A DNA stretch of 57,404 nt from Bacteroidales bacterium UBA3630. GTDB taxonomy: Bacteria; Bacteroidota; Bacteroidia; Bacteroidales; P3. The position numbers and the translations under genes were made by a program. How positions within the stretch are numbered: the first letter of the stretch is position 1; every line of letters starts with the position of its first letter. This document shows, one piece after another, positions 50,837-57,404 of the stretch. The DNA is taken from positions 1 through 57,404 of the forward strand of contig DFLB01000026.1 of the NCBI GenBank assembly GCA_002373995.1, given 5' to 3'. The notes below the pieces were generated by a model, which saw nothing but the letters and a program-made list of their open reading frames with translations, searched no databases and had not been told where the DNA came from.

Positions 50837-52210
50837 ATGAAGAAACAAGTACTTTTTGTAGCAGTACTGGCTGTAGCTGCACTCTTCACGTCTTGCCGCA
50901 AGGACGACATCAATATGTCGAAGCCTTTCCGTGTGCAGGGCGAAATCGATCCGGGTCTCAGCCTGCCGGTAATAAGCGAGGGCCACTTGAACCTCAACGA
51001 CCTGCTGTCCACTTTCGACGGCACCTTCTCGGGATATATTCTCGACGACACAGTGATCACCTTCCACTACGACACCTCGCTCTCCCAGCGCATCAATGTC
51101 GGCAACAGCTTCAAAGGCAACCGCCCCGTCCACCATCGCCCCAACCGCTATAAGGATGCCAGCTCGGAGACCGTCTCGGTCGATACGCTCATCCTCTACG
51201 AGATCCCTATCGACATCTTCGACAAGGCGGCCGATATTGACGCTCAGATTGCACGACTCTTGCTCAATCTCGACGTCTATGTCCGCGGCGGATGCCCTGA
51301 AAATGTCGAGGCCGAACTTCGCGAAAACGCCACCATCTCCCTCAACCGCCTCAACATCCGCTACATCTGCAAAGACCGTACCGACACTGTCGACTTCGAC
51401 GGCAACAGCAGCCTCAGCGACTCGCTGGTTGTGGACGACATCATCACCGGCGGCGGCGTGAAGTTCACCAACGTCAACCTCGCCTCTATCATCAACGACC
51501 GCCCGACCAAGCTCATCGCTTCCTTCCACATGAACCTCAACGTCAGCACGCATTTCGCCGACAGCATCCTGGCGCACCCCGAACAGATCGACCGCTTCAG
51601 CGCTATGCTCGACAGCTTGAAGATGACCTGGCTGCAGTACGACGCCAACCTCTCTGTCGACCTCCCCTTCGAAATCCGTATCGGCGACATGACATTCAAC
51701 TATGACATCGACATGACAGGCGTCGCAAGCAACGACACCTCCTCTATGTCAACGAAGGATCTGGTCGACCGCATCAAGGACAATCTCAAAAAAGCAGGCA
51801 TCGACCTCCTCCTCGACTCCCTCAACCGCTTTGTGTTCGAGTTCGAAAACGGCATGCCGCTCAACATCAGACTCAACGCCGACTTTGTGGACGAAAACGA
51901 CCAAATCATTGCCAACCTCTTCACCAACGGCATGATTGCGTCGGCTGTCACCTCCCCCGTGCCGGGCAACCCGGGCGTCAACGAGGCAACCTCTCCCTCC
52001 ATGAACCGCATTTATGTTCCGCTCAACTTCGAAAACCTGGATGCTGTCTTCCAATCTTCCAAGTTGAAACTGACACTTGGACTCTCAACCACTGGCACCG
52101 CCAAGAACGCCATCAAGCGTACCGACTACCTCAAGGTGAAGACTAAACTTCAGCTCCACCCCACCCTCTCTCTCGACATCCCTCTTTTCAGCAATAATCA
52201 TACCAACTAA
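50837..52210 (+). CDS. Large putative lipoprotein, function unknown
   Basis: 457 residues with a lipobox LFTSC (Cys20). The mature protein is beta-rich with many Asn/Asp/Leu positions (for example GHLNLNDLLSTFDGTFSGYI, VDTLILYEIPIDIFDKAADI, LKLTLGLSTTGTAKNAIKRT) and reads like a surface or periplasmic beta-sandwich protein. It precedes a DUF5723 barrel gene by 17 bases, so the two probably form an outer-membrane pair. No named family is recognised. Confidence 0.82.
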   Translation: MKKQVLFVAVLAVAALFTSCRKDDINMSKPFRVQGEIDPGLSLPVISEGHLNLNDLLSTFDGTFSGYILDDTVITFHYDTSLSQRINVGNSFKGNRPVHHRPNRYKDASSETVSVDTLILYEIPIDIFDKAADIDAQIARLLLNLDVYVRGGCPENVEAELRENATISLNRLNIRYICKDRTDTVDFDGNSSLSDSLVVDDIITGGGVKFTNVNLASIINDRPTKLIASFHMNLNVSTHFADSILAHPEQIDRFSAMLDSLKMTWLQYDANLSVDLPFEIRIGDMTFNYDIDMTGVASNDTSSMSTKDLVDRIKDNLKKAGIDLLLDSLNRFVFEFENGMPLNIRLNADFVDENDQIIANLFTNGMIASAVTSPVPGNPGVNEATSPSMNRIYVPLNFENLDAVFQSSKLKLTLGLSTTGTAKNAIKRTDYLKVKTKLQLHPTLSLDIPLFSNNHTN

Positions 52211-52227
52211 ACATGGAGGACTGCAAA

Positions 52228-53718
52228 ATGAAAAAGACCATCCTGATTTTCACCGCATTGATCGCTTTGGCAGCCGCTCCTGTGAAGGCTCAGCTCTCTT
52301 ATAGCGAGACCAACAACCTCTTCTATCACTCGCAGCGCACCCCTCAGTCTAACCTCCTCAACCCCGCCCTCTTCCCCACAAACAACACTTTCTACCTCCA
52401 GCTGCCCTCTACCACTTTCCTCTTCGGTTTCCCGCTCTCTGCTCGGGACATTGTCTACTACGATGCCGAACTGGATGTGAACGTGATTGACCTCGACCGT
52501 ATACTCGACAACCTCTCGAGCGACAATCCCTTCCGCCTCGGCTTCGACCTCGGGGTGCTCGGTTTTGGTTTTAAGGTGGGCAATCTCTTCTTCGATTTCA
52601 ACACCCAGCTTCGAACCAACTTCACCTTCGGTCTTACCGGCACCGTGGTCTCTGCTATGCTCAATGGCAACATGGACAGCGAAGGCAATGCCATTAAGGA
52701 AATGACACTGCTCAATGGCAACCTCTTCAACACCCAGGCTTACCTCGAAACCAGCATCGGCGCCGGCTATCGCATCGACCCCATCAACCTCACCGTCGGT
52801 GTACATGCCAAACTGCTCTCTGGCATCTTCAATATTCAGACCGACAATACCAAGGTCTATATTGAAACCGACGAAGACTTCAACAAGGTGACTGTCCACG
52901 CCTATTACGAGGCTATGGAATCAGCCGCCATCCCCATCGACACCGCCAACGGCCTCGCTAATCTCGGCGACCATGTCGGCGATATCATTAGCAATGTATT
53001 CAACCCCTTCAGCGGCAACACAGGCTTGGCCTTCGACCTTGGTGTCAAATATGATATGGGACCCTTCTCTTTCTCGGCCTCTATCAACGACCTCTCTGCC
53101 GGTATCCATTGGCAGAAAAACCTCAACACCGTATCTCCTGTCGGCGGCGAAGGTGTGTTTGAATTCACTGGCATCCAGCTCAACAACCTTATCAATAACG
53201 GCAATTTGAATACCGACTCCTTGAGCATCATGCTTAAAGAACAGCTCAATGGCATCATGCCGGAGTTCAAGGCCAGCGACAAGGATTACTGGTATTGTGT
53301 CCCCACCAAAGTCAACTTGGCTGCCAACTTCAACTTCGCCAAAATCCTTCGTGCCGGTCTGCTCCTCCACGGACAGTTCGACCGCGGTCTGCTGAGCAAA
53401 AAGAACCAGACTTCGCTCGACCTCAGCGGCAACGTGATGCAGACTTTCCGCTTCAACACCACCGCCACCTTGGGGCTCAACCTCTTCAACTGGGCTGAAC
53501 TGATTGTGGGCTCTTCCCTCGTCTTCGACGGCAAGAAGGCTGACTTCTTCAACCCTGGCGTCGGCCTCGTTCTGACCCCGGGCACCGTCTTCCAGACCTA
53601 TGTCATGGCCGACTATGTCAGCAGCATCTATTTCACTGACATAAAGGCTGTCAACCTTAAATTCGGTGTCAACGTGCTCATCGGCAACGGCGGACGCAAA
53701 CGCATCCTCGACAACTAA
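52228..53718 (+). CDS. DUF5723-type outer-membrane barrel protein
   Basis: 496 residues from MKKTILIFTALIALAAAPVK, with a signal peptide cleaved after KAQ. The mature protein has the alternating aromatic/hydrophobic pattern of a transmembrane beta-barrel and the opening SYSETNNLFYHSQRTPQSNL, then LNPALFP, seen in DUF5723/PorV-like proteins. The C-terminal part (FNPGVGLVLTPGTVFQTYVM, VNLKFGVNVLIG) has barrel strands. An ATG at 52213 would add MEDCK and weaken the signal peptide. Function unknown. Second gene of the 50761 promoter unit; der follows 23 bases later. Confidence 0.85.
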   Translation: MKKTILIFTALIALAAAPVKAQLSYSETNNLFYHSQRTPQSNLLNPALFPTNNTFYLQLPSTTFLFGFPLSARDIVYYDAELDVNVIDLDRILDNLSSDNPFRLGFDLGVLGFGFKVGNLFFDFNTQLRTNFTFGLTGTVVSAMLNGNMDSEGNAIKEMTLLNGNLFNTQAYLETSIGAGYRIDPINLTVGVHAKLLSGIFNIQTDNTKVYIETDEDFNKVTVHAYYEAMESAAIPIDTANGLANLGDHVGDIISNVFNPFSGNTGLAFDLGVKYDMGPFSFSASINDLSAGIHWQKNLNTVSPVGGEGVFEFTGIQLNNLINNGNLNTDSLSIMLKEQLNGIMPEFKASDKDYWYCVPTKVNLAANFNFAKILRAGLLLHGQFDRGLLSKKNQTSLDLSGNVMQTFRFNTTATLGLNLFNWAELIVGSSLVFDGKKADFFNPGVGLVLTPGTVFQTYVMADYVSSIYFTDIKAVNLKFGVNVLIGNGGRKRILDN

Positions 53719-53741
53719 TCTCTCTCTTTTAAACTCATCTG

Positions 53742-55046
53742 ATGAATATTATCGCCATCGTCGGACGTCCCAACGTCGGCAAATCAACTCTCTTCAACCG
53801 GCTGACTGAGTCGCGCGATGCCATCGTCGACCCCACCGCCGGTGTCACCCGCGACCGTCAATACGGCCATTCCGACTGGAACGGCAAGCATTTCTCTCTC
53901 ATCGACACAGGGGGCTATGTCATGGGCGGCGACGATACTTTCGAAATTGAAATCCGCAAACAGGTTTCTCTCGCCATCGATGAAGCCGACAAAATCCTCT
54001 TCGTCGTCGATGCCCGCGAGGGACTTACTCCTATGGACGAGGACGTGGCCGAGATGCTGCGCCGATGCCCCAAGCCTGTCGTGCTCGCCGCCAACAAGGT
54101 GGACAATTCCGCTCAGATGGCCTCCCTCGCCGAGTTCTACACCCTCGGCCTGGGCGACCCCTACCCCATCGCCGGCATCACCGGCAGCGGCACCGGCGAC
54201 CTGCTCGACGAACTGGTGCGCGACTTCTCCAACCTCTCCGACGACCCCACCGACGGTCTGCCTCGCATCGCCATCGTGGGACGCCCCAATGTCGGCAAGA
54301 GTTCTTTCATCAACACCATCACCGGCCAGCAACGCTCTGTCGTAACACCCATCGCCGGCACTACCCGCGACTCCATCTACACGCGCTACAACCTTTTCGG
54401 CTTCGACTTCAACTTTGTTGATACCGCAGGCCTCCGCCGCAAGAGCAAAGTAACCGAGGATCTCGAGTTCTACTCTGTCATGCGCTCCGTCCGCGCCATC
54501 GAAGCCGCCGACGTCTGCATCCTTATGCTCGATGCAAGCCAAGGCCTTGAACAGCAGGACCTCAACATCTTCTCGCTTATCTACCGCAACCACAAAGGCG
54601 TCGTTATCGTCGTCAACAAGTGGGATCTTGTCGAAAAGGAGACCAACACCCACCGCGACTTCGAACGGCTCATTCGCGAACGCATCGCACCATTCGACGA
54701 TGTGCCCATCATCTTTACCTCTGTCCTCACCAAACAGCGTATCTTCAAGGTCCTTGAAACCGCCCGCGACGTATTCCAGGCACGCTCGCGCCGCATTAGC
54801 ACCGCCGAGCTCAACGACCGTCTGCTACCCATCGTCAAGGAGCAGAACCCTCCCCCTTCGGTCAAAGGCAAATGGGTTAAAATCAAATACATCACCCAGC
54901 TGCCAACCCCCTACCCGCAGTTCGTCTTCTTCTGCAACCTGCCGCAGTACGTCCGCGACCCATACAAGCGCTTCGTGGAGAATCGCATGCGCGAAATGTG
55001 GGACTTCCACGGGGTCCCTGTCAACATCTATTTCCGTGCCAAATAG
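53742..55046 (+). CDS. der: Ribosome-assembly GTPase Der (EngA)
   Basis: 434 residues with two tandem GTPase domains. The first P-loop GRPNVGKST is at about 8-16 with NKVD near 118. The second P-loop GRPNVGKSS is at about 183-191, with DTAG and NKWD in the second domain. A C-terminal KH-like domain follows (KGKWVKIKYITQLPTPYPQF). It assists 50S subunit maturation. Intact. A hairpin spanning the stop codon probably ends the transcript. Confidence 0.98.
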   Translation: MNIIAIVGRPNVGKSTLFNRLTESRDAIVDPTAGVTRDRQYGHSDWNGKHFSLIDTGGYVMGGDDTFEIEIRKQVSLAIDEADKILFVVDAREGLTPMDEDVAEMLRRCPKPVVLAANKVDNSAQMASLAEFYTLGLGDPYPIAGITGSGTGDLLDELVRDFSNLSDDPTDGLPRIAIVGRPNVGKSSFINTITGQQRSVVTPIAGTTRDSIYTRYNLFGFDFNFVDTAGLRRKSKVTEDLEFYSVMRSVRAIEAADVCILMLDASQGLEQQDLNIFSLIYRNHKGVVIVVNKWDLVEKETNTHRDFERLIRERIAPFDDVPIIFTSVLTKQRIFKVLETARDVFQARSRRISTAELNDRLLPIVKEQNPPPSVKGKWVKIKYITQLPTPYPQFVFFCNLPQYVRDPYKRFVENRMREMWDFHGVPVNIYFRAK

Positions 55047-55066
55047 CACTCTTTGGCACCATTTTT
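55036..55066 (+). terminator. Terminator straddling the der stop codon
   Basis: GTGCCAAA (55036-55043) pairs with TTTGGCAC (55052-55059), followed by CATTTTTG. The TAG stop (55044-55046) lies in the loop. Confidence 0.7.
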
Positions 55067-55104
55067 GCTGTTATGCAATCAAAACAATAAAACGATAACA
55101 CATT

Positions 55105-55419
55105 ATGAAAGTAACAGAAGAAAACTTCAACGCCCTGCTTGCCACAGGCAAACCCGTCATGATTGACTTCGGCGCCACTTGGTGTGGCCCCTGCAAAGCC
55201 CTGGCTCCCCGCATCGAGGAAATCGAGAAAGAATTTGATGGCCGCGCCATCGTCGGTACTGCCGACGTCGACGAGTGCTCCGACCTCGCCGCACGCTTCC
55301 GCATCCGCAACGTGCCCACAGTCCTCTTCTTCCGCAGCGGCAGCGACCAACCTGCCGACAAAAGCGTTGGCCTCGTCGCTAAAGAAACACTCGCCGAGAA
55401 GCTCAACGCACTCCTCTAA
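55105..55419 (+). CDS. trxA: Thioredoxin
   Basis: 104 residues, a single thioredoxin fold without signal peptide. The active site WCGPCK has Cys27 and Cys30. The cis-Pro loop is in VPTVLFFRSG. It reduces disulfides of cytoplasmic proteins. It ends immediately before the ATG of the DUF58 gene, with no gap, suggesting co-transcription. No exact TAnnTTTG box is visible in the 58 bases upstream. Confidence 0.96.
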   Translation: MKVTEENFNALLATGKPVMIDFGATWCGPCKALAPRIEEIEKEFDGRAIVGTADVDECSDLAARFRIRNVPTVLFFRSGSDQPADKSVGLVAKETLAEKLNALL

Positions 55420-56388
55420 ATGCTGCAAGAGCACATCTCGCGATACAAAGCCCTCGACTTCTTTGCACGACAAGTGGTCGAGGGCTTTATCACAGGCCGC
55501 CACCGCAGTCCTTTCCATGGCTTCTCGGCCGAGTTCTCCGACTATCGGCAGTATAACACCGGCGAAAGTACACGTAACATCGACTGGCGGCTCTTTGCTC
55601 GTACCGACAAACTATTTGTCAAGCAGTTCCAGGACGAGACTAATCTCCGTTGCCAACTCGTCATCGACCGCTCTCCGTCAATGCTCTTCCCTGTCGAACA
55701 TCACGGCGACATCAACCACCCCAACAAACTCACATTCTCCGTCTACGCCGCCGCCGTGCTTATCGAGATACTCCACCGCCAGCGCGACGCCTTCGGACTG
55801 ACGCTCCTCGACCCCTCCGCCACATCCCTCTCTCCCGCCAACTACCTCGCCCACACACCCTGCCGCTCCAGCGCCACACATCAGCGCTACCTCCTCTCTC
55901 TTCTCGACCCGCTGCTGCAACCCTTCAAGCCCGAACCCCGAACCCCCAACACGGAGCGAACACCCGCCTCCATCCCCCTCCCCGACTCGCTTCACCTCCT
56001 GGCCGAACAGCTACATCAACGCTCGCTCGTCGTCATCTTTACCGACGCCTTCGACCAGGCCAACACCCAGGAACCCCTCTTCGACGCCCTGCGCCACCTG
56101 CGCCACAACCGCCACGAAGTCATCCTTTTCCATACCTTCGACCGTGCGCTCGAACTCGACCTCGCCTACGACGCCCGTCCTACACGTTTCATCGACCTCG
56201 AAACCGGACGTCAGGTCAAACTACAACCCGCTGACATCGCCGAACACTACAGCCGCCAGATGCACCACCTCCAAGCCAATCTTCAACAGCACGCACTGCG
56301 CTACAACATCGACTACCAACCCGTCGACGTGGCCCTCGGATTCCACCAGGTCCTGCACCCCTTCCTCATCCGCCGCTCCAAAATGTAG
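55420..56388 (+). CDS. DUF58 domain protein (von Willebrand A-like)
   Basis: 322 residues. The DUF58 core GFSAEFSDYRQYNTGESTRN, IDWRLFARTDKLFVKQFQDE and the vWA-like strand LVIDRSPSML (MIDAS-type D-x-S-x-S) are present. The second half has LVVIFTDAFDQ. Residues about 168-188 form a Pro/Thr-rich insert (KPEPRTPNTERTPASIPLP) encoded by a CGAACCCC-rich stretch. DUF58 proteins normally work with a MoxR AAA ATPase and other vWA proteins; none is encoded here. It begins immediately after trxA. Confidence 0.92.
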   Translation: MLQEHISRYKALDFFARQVVEGFITGRHRSPFHGFSAEFSDYRQYNTGESTRNIDWRLFARTDKLFVKQFQDETNLRCQLVIDRSPSMLFPVEHHGDINHPNKLTFSVYAAAVLIEILHRQRDAFGLTLLDPSATSLSPANYLAHTPCRSSATHQRYLLSLLDPLLQPFKPEPRTPNTERTPASIPLPDSLHLLAEQLHQRSLVVIFTDAFDQANTQEPLFDALRHLRHNRHEVILFHTFDRALELDLAYDARPTRFIDLETGRQVKLQPADIAEHYSRQMHHLQANLQQHALRYNIDYQPVDVALGFHQVLHPFLIRRSKM

Positions 56389-56399
56389 CGCCCCCTTGT

Positions 56400-56458
56400 T
56401 CCTAAGCATATCCTAAGCGCATCCTAAGCGCATCCTCTGCATGTCCTATACATAGGAC
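56400..56458. repeat. 11-bp tandem repeat TCCTAAGCATA, locus 4, with a palindrome
   Basis: Units TCCTAAGCATA, TCCTAAGCGCA, TCCTAAGCGCA, the closing TCCTCTGCATG, then a 16-base palindrome GTCCTAT-AC-ATAGGAC (56443-56458). It lies between the DUF58 gene and queA. Confidence 0.9.
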
Positions 56459-56533
56459 TTGTATTTTTTTTCAAAACCACATACCATTTTAAACAAAACG
56501 TCGTTATAGGGGAAAATTGAAGTCAGCAAAAAA

Positions 56534-57404
56534 ATGAAACTTTCGCAATTCAGATTTAACCTCCCCAAAGAACTCATCGCCGAAAAACCCGTCCGCAACC
56601 GCGACGAGGCGCGTATGCTGGTGCTCCATCGCGACACCGGCGAAATCGAACACCGCCTCTTCAAAGACTTTATCGGCTATGTGGACACAGACGATGTCGT
56701 GGTCGCCAACAACACCCGCGTCTTCCCCTCCTTGCTCGAAGGCGAGAAAGAAAAAACCGGTGCTCGCATCGAAGTCCTCCTCCTCCGCGAACTCAACGAA
56801 GAAATGCGCCTCTGGGACGTCATCGTCGACCCCGCTCGCAAAATACGTATCGGCAACAAACTTTACTTCGGCACAAACGACGCTCTCGTAGCCGAGGTGG
56901 TGGACAATACCACCAGCCGCGGCCGCACCATCCGCTTCCTCTTCGACGGCAGCCACGAGGAATTTATGTCCATCGTCAAAGGCATGGGCCGCACACCTCT
57001 GCCCGACGAACTGCGCCGCCTCCGCGACATCGAGAAAAGCGACGCCGAAAACTACCAGACCATCTACGCCAAACGCGAAGGCAGCGTGGCAGCCCCAATA
57101 GCAGGCCTGCACTTCAGCCGCGAACTGCTGAAACGTATGGAAATCAAAGAGGTGCAATGGGTCGAACTGACTCTGCACACCGGCATGGGCGAATTCAAAG
57201 CCATCGAAGTCGAAGACCTCTCCAAGCACCGCATGGACGCCGAAGAAATGCACCTCGACCAAACCGCCTGCGACACCATCATGAAAGCCAAAGCCAGCGG
57301 ACACCGCATCTGTGCCGTCGGCACCACAACCATGCGCGCGCTCGAAAGCGCCGTCACCATCCCGGGCACCGTCCGCCCCTACGACGGATGGACCAACAAG
57401 TTCA
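56534..57404 (+). CDS. queA: tRNA preQ1(34) S-adenosylmethionine ribosyltransferase-isomerase, 3' end outside window
   Basis: 290 complete codons are visible, with no stop. The product starts MKLSQFRFNLPKELIAEKPV and has the family motifs DDVVVANNTRVFPSLLEG, RTPLPDELR, YQTIYAKREGSVAAPIAGLH, WVELTLHTGMGEF and CAVGTTTMRALES. QueA transfers the ribosyl part of S-adenosylmethionine to preQ1 in tRNA anticodons, making epoxyqueuosine. The usual length is about 345-350 residues, so roughly 55 are missing at the right edge. A 145-base gap with repeat locus 4 precedes it; no exact -7 box is seen. Confidence 0.95.
   Translation, partial: MKLSQFRFNLPKELIAEKPVRNRDEARMLVLHRDTGEIEHRLFKDFIGYVDTDDVVVANNTRVFPSLLEGEKEKTGARIEVLLLRELNEEMRLWDVIVDPARKIRIGNKLYFGTNDALVAEVVDNTTSRGRTIRFLFDGSHEEFMSIVKGMGRTPLPDELRRLRDIEKSDAENYQTIYAKREGSVAAPIAGLHFSRELLKRMEIKEVQWVELTLHTGMGEFKAIEVEDLSKHRMDAEEMHLDQTACDTIMKAKASGHRICAVGTTTMRALESAVTIPGTVRPYDGWTNKF

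Overview
The window is a stretch of Bacteroidota chromosome, most likely order Bacteroidales. Evidence for this: at least a dozen promoters of the phylum-specific TAnnTTTG type; a type IX secretion lipoprotein (PorW/SprE type); GldI-like FKBP lipoproteins; an RprY-type response regulator; the ftsX-DUF3098-uppP-truB block; an rsmD-DUF3822 pair; DUF4199 and DUF5723 proteins; and many lipoproteins with a Cys lipobox. Genes are GC-rich by eye and mostly housekeeping. No rRNA, tRNA, CRISPR array, prophage or intact insertion sequence was seen.

Layout. 1-2350 is an accessory patch on the minus strand. It holds a retropepsin-like protease cut by the window edge, a toxin-antitoxin pair whose RelE/ParE toxin carries a one-base frameshift, an unrecognised 157-residue protein and a 34-residue PIN-toxin remnant. 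2405-5782 (minus) is nrnA, two FKBP lipoproteins and adk. 6124-9193 (plus) is a cyclophilin, an orphan RprY-like regulator, a metallo-beta-lactamase-fold hydrolase and a glycosyltransferase. 9371-13108 (plus) is a MORN-repeat protein, a lipoprotein and an S9 peptidase behind one strong promoter. 13180-16803 (minus) is an ABC-type solute-binding lipoprotein and atpDC. 16865-22227 (minus) is dapD with a lipoprotein, then dnaN-ftsX-DUF3098-uppP-truB. 22367-24275 (plus) is ftcD and a 40-residue lipoprotein. 24300-28107 (minus) is priA, the 4.5S signal recognition particle RNA (not an ORF, but clear from sequence) and prfB. 28327-30928 (plus) is argS and an acyl-ACP thioesterase. 30958-34505 (minus) is a five-gene operon with rsmD and purC. 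34958-42172 (minus) is an envelope operon: DUF4199, GT2, ychF, porW, bactofilin and a kinase-RapZ fusion. 42417-47933 (minus) is pyrE, an FGE-like protein, hpt, a lipoprotein and an AsmA protein. 48204-57404 (plus) is the membrane pyrophosphatase, a lipoprotein plus DUF5723 barrel, der, trxA, a DUF58 protein and queA (cut by the edge).

The most unusual signal lies between genes. Two unrelated families of short tandem repeats both have an exact 11-bp period, about one DNA helical turn. The TCCTAAGCATA family has four loci. The CGGACCATCnn family has five loci, with conserved left and right borders in four of them. Both are intergenic and dispersed. Further short repeats (TTAACTTC, CTTTAAAC, GGTAGCG) occur, and one locus of that kind appears to have been captured in frame inside the kinase-RapZ gene. 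Other points of interest are near-leaderless promoters at pyrE and priA, and the decayed toxin genes.
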